From Flavipsychrobacter stenotrophus (GTDB lineage Bacteria > Bacteroidota > Bacteroidia > Chitinophagales > Chitinophagaceae): a DNA stretch of 12,608 nucleotides. Position 1 is the stretch's first letter; every line of letters begins with the position of its first letter. Under the pieces are notes generated by a model. The model was not told the origin of the DNA and ran no database searches. It saw nothing but the letters and a program-made list of their open reading frames with translations. Shown piece by piece: positions 1-6,340 of the stretch. Position numbers and translations under genes: made by a program. The stretch is taken from the NCBI GenBank assembly GCA_947379685.1, contig CANCOG010000084.1, positions 1 through 12,608 of the forward strand. The letters are read 5' to 3'.

Positions 1-665
1 GAAACAGGAACACCAATACTCATACGTACTTTTTCAGGTGCGGTGACACGAAAGCTGTCGTGAAAGATACGGACCAACTTAAAGTCGGGCAGCTGTATCA
101 GTTTTGCGCGGCGGGCCCATTGCAGCATTTTTTCAAAAGCGTTGTCCAGACCGTCAACACCTATGCAGGTAGTGTAGGCAACGTCCATTTGGGGCAGGTC
201 CTTGATCTCAATTTTTGCATTCATCTTCATGTAATTTAAACTGTGGTTGATGTTGCAAATGTATTCTTCAAATATGGTGGAGGCTTGCCCGATCTTGCGG
301 TCCGTTTTGCAAATCTTGCTATATTCTCCCGGCAACAAATCCCTGAACTTTGTTGGACTCACTCCGTAAAATTTCGTGAATGCCCGAGTGAGCGTAGAAT
401 TACTGCTAAAACCATATTGCAAGGAAAGCTCGGTGATCGTCAATTCCTGGCGGAACATCAGGCAAAAAGCAACTTTTTCAATACGCTTGCGGCCAATATA
501 GCTATTGAGTGTTTCGCCCGCCACCTCCTTAAAAAGCCTATGCAGGTGAAATGTAGAATAGCAGCCAACCCCTGAGATCCGCTCCAGCGACAGATCTTCA
601 TCAAGATTGTCGTCGATATAGCGAAGAATCTGGTTGATCCGTTCAAGAGAGTGTGCTGCGACCAT
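1..665 (-). CDS. AraC-family regulator with GyrI-like effector-binding domain (3' end missing)
   Basis: I translated this leftward frame by hand; it is open from an ATG at 665 to the window edge, about 221 codons. The start reads MVAAHSLERINQILRYIDDN. Residues about 25-70 and 74-107 form the two helix-turn-helix units of an AraC DNA-binding domain (the second includes TELSLQYGFSS and the typical FTKFYGVSPTKFR ending). After a linker, residues from about 142 (KIEIKDLPQMDVAYTTCIGV) match the start of a GyrI-like/effector-binding domain, which continues beyond the window. This is the Rob/SoxS-like layout of DNA-binding domain first and ligand domain last; such proteins are usually activators responding to small hydrophobic molecules, but the ligand here cannot be told. 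The start is supported by a -7 box (TATCTTTG) 20 bases upstream. A degenerate paralogous 5' end lies at 1447-1572. Family call is firm, role is inferred. Confidence 0.9.
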   Translation of the reverse strand, partial: MVAAHSLERINQILRYIDDNLDEDLSLERISGVGCYSTFHLHRLFKEVAGETLNSYIGRKRIEKVAFCLMFRQELTITELSLQYGFSSNSTLTRAFTKFYGVSPTKFRDLLPGEYSKICKTDRKIGQASTIFEEYICNINHSLNYMKMNAKIEIKDLPQMDVAYTTCIGVDGLDNAFEKMLQWARRAKLIQLPDFKLVRIFHDSFRVTAPEKVRMSIGVPV

Positions 666-684
666 GGCATTACTTTGGTACTGG

Positions 685-692
685 CAAAGATA
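685..692 (-). promoter_or_regulatory. Bacteroidota -7 box of the AraC regulator
   Basis: On the minus strand this reads TATCTTTG, an exact match to the Bacteroidota -7 consensus TAnnTTTG, 20 bases upstream of the ATG at 665. I see no clear TTTG-type -33 element at the expected spacing. The homologous position in the degenerate copy (1548-1555) has TCTCTTTG, so the box is damaged there. Confidence 0.55.
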
Positions 693-769
693 TGTATTGG
701 GATTTATGGGTGAATTATTTGAGCGCAAGCAAATTGGGGCTCATTAAACAGACTTTTACAGGAATAGCC

Positions 770-777
770 TATTTTTG
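770..777 (+). promoter_or_regulatory. Bacteroidota -7 box for the gene at 795
   Basis: TATTTTTG matches TAnnTTTG exactly and lies 17 bases upstream of the ATG at 795, a spacing typical of the short leaders in this phylum. The -33 element is not obvious. The minus-strand AraC promoter lies about 80 bases away, so the two genes diverge from a shared control region. Confidence 0.5.
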
Positions 778-794
778 AAAGAGAAAGTCTACAA

Positions 795-1367
795 ATGCGA
801 AAGCACCTTTTTCCGATACTCATTCTGCTATTAACCTTCCAGTGCAAGCCTGCTTCCGCACAATCTAAGAACATCAATTTAATTGCGAAAAAGGCCAAAT
901 GGTTTATGGATCATCAAGGCGATCCATCCACACGAAAGCAACTGTCTATACCAGGTGACTATATCACCAAGGGCAATTCCAAAGCTATTTCTTTTAGTGT
1001 AGGCGGCGTCAAAATAAAACAGGTAATCGACTCGCTCGACCAACTCCCAGAACAAACGACTTTTTTTGTGAATGGTAAACGGCTTAGCATATTTTCTAGC
1101 TATGACAGCTCTATCGAAACGACTCAAAGTGGAGGTATGAACATTGTCAGTGATAAAAATGTCGAAGCCTACATGTACACACTGGGGAAACAAAAATACC
1201 TGATGGTTACAGCTTATGCTGAAAAATCATGCGGCTCTTTCTCACGCATAGAATATTATTATTTTCTCCCACTTAGTGTTGGAAGTGTTATGGGGATTAC
1301 ATTCATGAATGAACCTATTATGCCAGACTTCGAAACCGATTCTACTGAAGTAACACCAAAAGAGTAG
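795..1367 (+). CDS. Secreted protein of unknown function, 190 aa
   Basis: The product starts MRKHLFPILILLLTFQCKP and has a basic start, a hydrophobic core and an ASAQ cleavage region near residue 22-23, so it should be exported by the Sec route with signal peptidase I cleavage. The TFQC sequence is not a good lipobox. The mature part is mixed polar sequence of about 165 residues, with a segment around residues 130-165 (YMYTLGKQKYLMVTAYAEKS, then IEYYYFLPLSVGSV) that looks like beta strands of a small compact domain. I recognise no family. It diverges from the AraC-family gene on the left, which may regulate it, as AraC regulators often act on divergent neighbours; that link is inference. On the right it runs towards the remnant of a second AraC copy. 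Confidence 0.8.
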   Translation: MRKHLFPILILLLTFQCKPASAQSKNINLIAKKAKWFMDHQGDPSTRKQLSIPGDYITKGNSKAISFSVGGVKIKQVIDSLDQLPEQTTFFVNGKRLSIFSSYDSSIETTQSGGMNIVSDKNVEAYMYTLGKQKYLMVTAYAEKSCGSFSRIEYYYFLPLSVGSVMGITFMNEPIMPDFETDSTEVTPKE

Positions 1368-1411
1368 TTTGATTTTGCAAGCGATTCTATAAATTGGCAA
1401 ATCTACAATAG

Positions 1412-1445
1412 TCCAAAATCAAGAAACCCCGCATGCGCAGGGTCT
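1412..1445 (-). terminator. Rho-independent terminator, minus strand (copy 1)
   Basis: On the minus strand ACCCTGC and GCGGGGT pair around a GCAT loop (7 pairs, one G-T), followed by TTTCTTGATTTT. The T-rich side faces left, so it ends leftward transcripts. It lies immediately downstream of the AraC remnant. Nearly the same 33-base sequence recurs at 2204-2236 behind the DinB gene. Confidence 0.65.
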
Positions 1446-1446
1446 T

Positions 1447-1572
1447 ACAGCAACAGATCATCATAAAGACTGTCTTCAATGTAACGTAGATTCAAGTTGA
1501 TCAGTTCAAGGGAATGTGCTGCAACAATGAGATTGCCTTTTCTAAGTCAAAGAGATGGATTGAGATTTATGG
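1447..1572 (-). pseudogene. Remnant of a second AraC-family regulator (promoter and first ~27 codons)
   Basis: Positions 1454-1572 align without gaps to 591-709, the 5' end and upstream region of the AraC gene, with 89 of 119 bases identical by my count (about 75%). Read leftward from 1528, the copy gives IVAAHSLELINLNLRYIEDS followed by LYDDLLL and a TAA stop, against MVAAHSLERINQILRYIDDN in the intact gene. The start codon is changed from ATG to ATT, the -7 box from TATCTTTG to TCTCTTTG, and the frame stops after about 27 codons. A minus-strand terminator follows directly. The pattern fits a paralogous regulator that lost most of its coding region by deletion and then drifted. No other gene is visible in the 315-base stretch 1368-1682. 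Confidence 0.75.
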
Positions 1573-1682
1573 ATAGCCGAGGTAGACTATTCATACATTC
1601 GGCATGCAGGATTACCTCACCTCAACGAATAACCGTAACATTAATGGGTACCAACCTTAAATAAATATGTATCTTAGCAATA

Positions 1683-2198
1683 ATGAAATGGACATACCCT
1701 CTGCTTTTACTTACTATTATTGGGAGCCGATGTTTGGCCCAGAGCGACTCTGTTGCGCAAGGTAATTTAGACGTGAAAGTTGATAGTACCATAGCTTATG
1801 ACGAGGAGGGAACAATAGTTTCATTTGTTACCATCACTAACCGAGCCGATGGAATATTAAAGTTCGAATTTAAACCCAGGCTAATTGACTCGCTGAACCA
1901 TGTACTTTATATGGGCGAATCAATTCTAATCAAAAAAAAAGCAGACAAAATAGAAAGCAAGGACAATTGGTGCACCTTGGTTGCTCCTGGAGCAATCCTA
2001 TGGCCCGACAGTTTTGCGCGTTTCAGAAGCATATTCAGAACTCCATATACAACCACTATTAATAACAAGGAAGTACGAGTTTATCCGGACACAAGGAAAC
2101 TAAAGTGGGTGTACCTTTATTATGGCTTCGGTTTTACTATAGCGCCCCTAACCCACAGCAAAAATAAGAACTCTGGACTATACCGCAGTTCCTGGTGA
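1683..2198 (+). CDS. Secreted protein of unknown function, 171 aa
   Basis: The product begins MKWTYPLLLLTIIGSRCLAQ, a short Sec signal peptide with likely cleavage after CLAQ (about residue 20). GSRC lacks a small residue before the cysteine, so lipoprotein processing is unlikely. The mature part of about 150 residues has alternating hydrophobic and polar stretches (IVSFVTITNRADGILKFEFK and EVRVYPDTRKLKWVYLYYGF), which suggests an all-beta fold. I recognise no family and see no similarity to the protein at 795. The sequence TATCTTAG at 1670-1677 is one base off the -7 consensus. The minus-strand terminator at 2204-2236 lies just behind its stop codon but belongs to the opposite strand. Confidence 0.78.
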   Translation: MKWTYPLLLLTIIGSRCLAQSDSVAQGNLDVKVDSTIAYDEEGTIVSFVTITNRADGILKFEFKPRLIDSLNHVLYMGESILIKKKADKIESKDNWCTLVAPGAILWPDSFARFRSIFRTPYTTTINNKEVRVYPDTRKLKWVYLYYGFGFTIAPLTHSKNKNSGLYRSSW

Positions 2199-2203
2199 CC
2201 ATT

Positions 2204-2236
2204 TCCAAAATCAAGAAACCCCGCATCCGCGAGGTC
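2204..2236 (-). terminator. Rho-independent terminator of the DinB gene (copy 2)
   Basis: On the minus strand ACCTCGC and GCGGGGT pair around GGAT, followed by TTTCTTGATTTT. It lies 27 bases past the DinB stop codon in the direction of that gene. The sequence from CCAAAATCAAGAAACCCCGC onwards is almost identical to 1412-1445, with changes kept mainly in the hairpin arm and loop. Confidence 0.75.
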
Positions 2237-2262
2237 CCTCATTTTTAAAAAGTCTTTAGTTT

Positions 2263-2763
2263 TTACATCATTGTTTCATCTGCACTTGGCCCATAACTAC
2301 CCGGGATTGGCACATCGAGCAAGCGAAGGAATACACCCAGTTGCGCCCTGTGGTGAATGATCTGGTCCAGTGACTGGTGAATTACTTCTTCCCTGGGCCT
2401 AACACTTATTACCCTGCCACCATAACTCATGGTCCAGTCAGGCATCATATCTTCATCGCTGGCAGTTTGCAATGAGGTTACACCTTTAGTTAATGTGTTC
2501 TCGAAATAATCCATTAACTCCGCATGATTGTTAATAGACGGTGCTCCATGCTGATTATTAGCAAGGTCAAGTCCATCCGAGGTTAGCGTAATGGCTACCC
2601 AACCCGGTAATTCAGCAAGGTGTGTGGCCAACCTGCGGATGGTCATACTCTTTGGGTGTGGTTGCCAGTCGAACTTGTCATCAGGTACTGCTGCAAGCAT
2701 CTTGCGGGTCGTGATCGATTCTTGTTCCAGTTGTTTCAGGAACCTTTGTGTCATTGTCATCAT
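2263..2763 (-). CDS. DinB-family four-helix-bundle protein
   Basis: The 166-residue product has the layout of DinB/YfiT-like putative metal-dependent enzymes: helix 1 at residues 5-26, the motif RRLATHLAELPGW with H48 at the usual first ligand position, and a last helix with VIHQSLDQIIHHRAQLGVFL (H129, H137/H138) followed by the family-typical LLDVPIPGSYGPSADE tail. The position just before the HHRAQ motif, where many members have a histidine, is occupied by D133/Q134, so the metal site may be altered. Family members include thiol transferases and stress-induced proteins, but the substrate cannot be read here. The start is one of three close ATGs (2763, 2760, 2754). It lies 86 bases downstream of a WYL regulator on the same strand, with a candidate operator in the gap. 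Confidence 0.9.
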   Translation of the reverse strand: MMTMTQRFLKQLEQESITTRKMLAAVPDDKFDWQPHPKSMTIRRLATHLAELPGWVAITLTSDGLDLANNQHGAPSINNHAELMDYFENTLTKGVTSLQTASDEDMMPDWTMSYGGRVISVRPREEVIHQSLDQIIHHRAQLGVFLRLLDVPIPGSYGPSADETMM

Positions 2764-2802
2764 CTGTTTGTTTTTTTTGATGACACAAAGGAAGGCACGC
2801 CC

Positions 2803-2822
2803 ACTGACAGCCCTATGGCAGT
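2803..2822. promoter_or_regulatory. Palindromic candidate operator upstream of the DinB gene
   Basis: The 20 bases contain the inverted repeat ACTGnCA-N6-TGnCAGT, with 7-base arms matched except for the central n. It lies 40 bases upstream of the DinB start and just upstream of a weak -7-like box (minus strand TTCCTTTG, 2786-2793), where a regulator could control transcription. The WYL regulator encoded next door is the natural candidate to bind it. The symmetry is seen; the binding is inference. Confidence 0.5.
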
Positions 2823-2849
2823 CTGATTTTAGTCGGGAAAAATATTTTT

Positions 2850-3554
2850 TTACCTAACGACAGGGGGACCAGGTAATTTCAGACCAGCAATGTAGTCATT
2901 AAGGGATATATGCGGTTCCCTTTTAAAGGGCAAGCCGGTAGCCGAGAGTTTAAGTACATGCACCACTTTAAAGTCGCGGTATTCGCTTCTTAGGTGGCAC
3001 CAGGCAATTATGTGCCAGGCCGCTGCATAAAACACAAGGCCAATGGGTTCCAACTGACGGACTGTCGTAACTCCGTTGTTGTTTTTGTATTCCACGTCTA
3101 TAATGTACTTGCCCGATATGGCTGTTTGTAGTGTGGCCAGGTAGTCGAAATTTCCTTGAAAACATTCAGGAACATGCATTTTAATGCTACTGTTCAATTG
3201 TTCCAGCCTTTCCCTTTCGGGGGTGCGAAGCACGGCCTTTACTTTATTGAGCGCCGTGGCATAGTGATTATAAATTGAACTATCTGCAAACCGAAAGATC
3301 ATTTTCTCCATCAACAGCAATGCATTTGCCTCTTCGGGTGAAAACGACACCGGCGGCAGAAAGTAGCCTTGCACCAGGAAGTATCCCCTGTTCTGCTCAA
3401 AGCTGACTGGTATACCCTGCTCGCACAATGCCTTGATATCCCGGTAAACCGTGCGCACACTAATATCAAACTGCCCCGCGATTTTTTCTGCCGGAACATA
3501 TTTCTTCGATTGCAGCATAGTGGTGATACCGAAAAGGCGGTCAATACGGTTCAT
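2850..3554 (-). CDS. YafY-type WYL-domain transcriptional regulator
   Basis: From the ATG at 3554 the product is 234 aa, the usual length for this family. The open frame extends to 3623, but the upstream 23 residues are unlike the family, and MNRIDRLFGITTMLQSKKYV is a classic start; a -7 box lies 20 bases before it. Residues 1-60 form a winged helix-turn-helix (AEKIAGQFDISVRTVYRDIK, then LCEQGIPVSFEQNRGYFL). Residues from about 125 to 205 form the WYL domain, with the signature region FYAAAWHIIAWCHLRSEYRD. WYL domains sense ligands such as nucleic-acid fragments or nucleotides in other bacteria; the ligand here is unknown. It precedes the DinB gene on the same strand, suggesting a regulator-target unit, and diverges from the XrtN operon. 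Confidence 0.93.
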   Translation of the reverse strand: MNRIDRLFGITTMLQSKKYVPAEKIAGQFDISVRTVYRDIKALCEQGIPVSFEQNRGYFLVQGYFLPPVSFSPEEANALLLMEKMIFRFADSSIYNHYATALNKVKAVLRTPERERLEQLNSSIKMHVPECFQGNFDYLATLQTAISGKYIIDVEYKNNNGVTTVRQLEPIGLVFYAAAWHIIAWCHLRSEYRDFKVVHVLKLSATGLPFKREPHISLNDYIAGLKLPGPPVVR

Positions 3555-3573
3555 TGGGTGTTCTGTTTTTGGG

Positions 3574-3581
3574 CAAAAGTA
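3574..3581 (-). promoter_or_regulatory. Bacteroidota -7 box of the WYL regulator
   Basis: The minus strand reads TACTTTTG, an exact TAnnTTTG match, 20 bases upstream of the chosen ATG at 3554. It would place the transcript start inside the extended open frame and so argues against the upstream start at 3623. No clear -33 element is visible. Confidence 0.55.
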
Positions 3582-3699
3582 CGCATAGGCGTGAGCTGAA
3601 TGAAATCTAAGCGGGGATCGCAAAAAAAGCGGGCCACGCCCTTTACCTTATGAATTTCGAACTCTACAAAACTCAACCCTTGCCTGGTGCACGTCTGTG

Positions 3700-3739
3700 G
3701 TTACCAACGAAGTTACCCCACCGTTAACCTTAATTAACC
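3700..3739 (+). repeat. Four GTTAcC-like repeats at 10-12-base spacing
   Basis: GTTACC (3700), GTTACC (3712), GTTAACC (3723) and ATTAACC (3733) follow each other at steps of 12, 11 and 10 bases, about one helical turn. The region is shared by the divergent WYL gene and the XrtN operon. The third copy reads ACCGTTAAC with its left flank, which fits the loose consensus known for LytTR-type regulators. A regulator-binding array is an inference. Confidence 0.35.
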
Positions 3740-3780
3740 CTATCTCTTTCATGCTGTTACAATAAAAAAATGTGGGTTTC

Positions 3781-3795
3781 GTTTCAGATTGAAAC
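3781..3795. promoter_or_regulatory. Perfect palindrome GTTTCA-GAT-TGAAAC before the XrtN operon
   Basis: Six-base arms pair perfectly around a three-base centre, ending 13 bases before the ATG at 3809. At this place it could be an operator or could affect translation start. No standard -7 box is visible near the start, so how the operon is transcribed is not clear from sequence. Confidence 0.35.
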
Positions 3796-3808
3796 AAATC
3801 ATACACAA

Positions 3809-6340
3809 ATGGATACCCGGCAAAATTTATTAAAAGACAAGTTCTATATAATAGGACTATCACTCCTCGCCATTTCAACCACAGTTTTTATCCTGCCCGA
3901 ACTGCTTGCCTCAAAAGAGATCTCGGAAAATTTCGGCATCTTTTTCTTCCACCACATTATTACCTTTATCTACTTCATTATGATGCTGGTTACCGGAAAA
4001 CTAAAACGGGCAAGCACAAATCTTCCGCACGTTTTCCTGTTCATGCTTATCTTCCTGGTAAGCGCTTATTCCCTCAACAGGAACATTCCGGTTTTTGAAA
4101 TTTCTGTAAATTGGGTCTGTGTGGCACTGGTCATTTACAGCCTGACTTATATTGCTATCGCCTTCTTGGGCTTTATGGGTAATTTTCTCAAACACACAGT
4201 ATCCTTTATACTTGGGTCTGCCATTTTGTTCTTCCTCTACCTTACATTCTATTGCATGCCCTTAATGCCCCTTAGTCTTATTGCCTTCTTTCTGCTCGGC
4301 CTTTCTCTGCACACATTTGTCCCGCTGCTTTTTGTAATATTTACTTTAATACAGGTCAATATAATGCGTCACGAAAAGCGAGCGTTTGGCTGGAGTGTGA
4401 TCAGTGGTTTTGCATTGTCTTTCCTTGTCGCAGTATTATTTGCATTCCAATGGAACGCTATCGACAATTCAGTAAACAAGAGTTTTCAAAAATCGCTGAT
4501 AGCCGACAATGCCGATCTGCCCTCCTGGGCAAAAGTGGCACAGCACTTCCCGAAAAACTGGGCATCTGAACGGTACCTGAAAAGCAACCTGGTTTATTCA
4601 ACTGCCGAAAATGGCCTGTCAGACCGAGGTTTTGGAATGCCTTCTAAAAATCTAAATGAGACCCGAAAACACGACCCACTGGTGATGTTTGCATCTTTTT
4701 GTATTACTCCCCAACGGATTAGCAACGCCGATAAAATTAAAGTACTCGAGGCCGTTTATGATGCCCGCCATAATACTCAGGAACGACTTTGGAACGGACA
4801 GAACCTGCATACGGCAGCTGTTATTTCCAACATAAAGATCTGGCCCGGCCTGCGATTGGCCTACACCGAAAAAACTATAACAGTAAGCAACAACAACCCG
4901 CAGCACAATTCCTGGGACAGGGAAGAAGCCATCTATACCTTTCACCTGCCCGAGGGTGCGGTTGTCTCGTCACTCTCTTTATGGATAAATGGCAAGGAAG
5001 AAAAGGGAGTTCTGACCACGCTCAAAAAAGCCGACTCGGCCTATCATCAGATCGTTGGCGTAGAGCGGCACGACCCTTCAGTAATTCACTGGCAAGAGGG
5101 TAATACCGTTTCTGTCAGGGTCTTCCCCATATTGGCCAATGAAACGAGGATATTTAAAATAGGCATAACGGCCCCACTGCGTAAAGAAGGTAATGACCTG
5201 ATGTACGAAACTGCTTACTTCGACGGCCCCGATGCCTCAGGAGCAGGCGAAACCATTCAGTTAGCCTGGGCAGGAGAACCTGCGGGATTCAAAATGCCAA
5301 AAGATTTCCAGGCAAACGGCGACCAACGCTACATCAGGGAGGCTGCCTACGACCCCGATTGGAGGCTGACTTTCCCTGGCACGATACTAGATACGAACGC
5401 CTTCTTTTCCTTTAACGGCGATACCTATAGATTACAGCCCTATACCCGCCAACGAGAATCCCTGGATTTACAGACGATATATCTTGATGTGAACAGCTCC
5501 TGGAGCAAGGCTGAATTAGACGACGTATACAAATTGTTTAAGAACTACAAGGTTTTTGTTTACACCGATAACATGGTACAGCTCACAGAAAACAATAAAG
5601 ACGACCTCTTTAGCCAACTCACAAAACTCCGGTTCAGCATTTTCCCATTCTTCGAAATTGCAGCACCAGCCACTTCGCTTATTATTAGCAAAAGCACCGA
5701 TTACTCCCCAAATATCAAGGGGCTGGCAGGCAGCGACTTCATCCTAAAGCTCAGGGAAGCACTTGCCAAAGGCCCGGTATACAAGGTGTTTAACCTCGGG
5801 CCTCAACTCTCTCCATATCTGAAATCACTCAGGGAGCACAGGGTATTTAATTATGAACACGGAGATTTAACGTTGCTGAGCAAGCTCAACACAGAAAAAC
5901 AATTTAGCAGAAACATAGAAGACGACAACCACCTGGTTATTGATGATGCACAACTGATGTTGGTAAAAACCAACGAACCGGCCAAGGGTAACGCACCCGA
6001 CCACCTCATGAGGCTTTTCGCCTACAACCACGTTATGCGGCAACTGAAAAACCGCATCTCCGGCGACTATGCCGATGATACCACCCTCGTTAAGGAAGCA
6101 GAAAAAGCCTATGTAGTAACACCCGTAAGCAGCCTAATCGTGCTGGAAACACAAAAGGACTATGACCGATTCGACATCAAAAAAAGCAGTAATTCCCTCG
6201 GCGATGCCACGCTCAAATCGAACGGTGCAGTACCTGAACCGCATGAGTGGGCGCTCATCATAATTGCTGTGCTTACAGGCGTGTGGCTCTTGTTCAACCA
6301 GAAACTCAAAACCCGTTTTAGCAGCATATGGAGCAAATAA
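3809..6340 (+). CDS. XrtN-system VIT domain protein (dedicated exosortase N target)
   Basis: The 843-aa product starts at the ATG at 3809 (MDTRQNLLKDKF); the frame opens at 3770, but its extra 13 residues overlap the palindrome and look non-coding. Residues 12-215 hold about seven membrane segments. A large extracytoplasmic part follows, with a VIT domain at about 365-470 (from SWDREEAIYTFHLPEGAVVS, with the A-Y motif ADSAYHQIVG). Around 560 a von Willebrand A-like start (IYLDVNSSW) has D-x-N-x-S instead of the metal-binding D-x-S-x-S. The C-terminus is an exosortase sorting tail: PEP at 809-811, a hydrophobic helix (WALIIIAVLTGVWLLFN) and basic residues. It overlaps the exosortase gene by 13 bases. 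Family knowledge: XrtN has this protein as its sole known target. Its function is unknown; inter-alpha-trypsin-inhibitor-like VIT domains suggest a role in surface or envelope interactions. Confidence 0.92.
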   Translation: MDTRQNLLKDKFYIIGLSLLAISTTVFILPELLASKEISENFGIFFFHHIITFIYFIMMLVTGKLKRASTNLPHVFLFMLIFLVSAYSLNRNIPVFEISVNWVCVALVIYSLTYIAIAFLGFMGNFLKHTVSFILGSAILFFLYLTFYCMPLMPLSLIAFFLLGLSLHTFVPLLFVIFTLIQVNIMRHEKRAFGWSVISGFALSFLVAVLFAFQWNAIDNSVNKSFQKSLIADNADLPSWAKVAQHFPKNWASERYLKSNLVYSTAENGLSDRGFGMPSKNLNETRKHDPLVMFASFCITPQRISNADKIKVLEAVYDARHNTQERLWNGQNLHTAAVISNIKIWPGLRLAYTEKTITVSNNNPQHNSWDREEAIYTFHLPEGAVVSSLSLWINGKEEKGVLTTLKKADSAYHQIVGVERHDPSVIHWQEGNTVSVRVFPILANETRIFKIGITAPLRKEGNDLMYETAYFDGPDASGAGETIQLAWAGEPAGFKMPKDFQANGDQRYIREAAYDPDWRLTFPGTILDTNAFFSFNGDTYRLQPYTRQRESLDLQTIYLDVNSSWSKAELDDVYKLFKNYKVFVYTDNMVQLTENNKDDLFSQLTKLRFSIFPFFEIAAPATSLIISKSTDYSPNIKGLAGSDFILKLREALAKGPVYKVFNLGPQLSPYLKSLREHRVFNYEHGDLTLLSKLNTEKQFSRNIEDDNHLVIDDAQLMLVKTNEPAKGNAPDHLMRLFAYNHVMRQLKNRISGDYADDTTLVKEAEKAYVVTPVSSLIVLETQKDYDRFDIKKSSNSLGDATLKSNGAVPEPHEWALIIIAVLTGVWLLFNQKLKTRFSSIWSK

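Noticed and set aside
3648..3752. 34-codon minus-strand frame beginning MKEIGLIKVNGGVTS
   Set aside because: The reading follows the GTTAACC repeat tract, there is no clear promoter box or ribosome binding site, and no terminator follows; regulatory DNA is the simpler reading.
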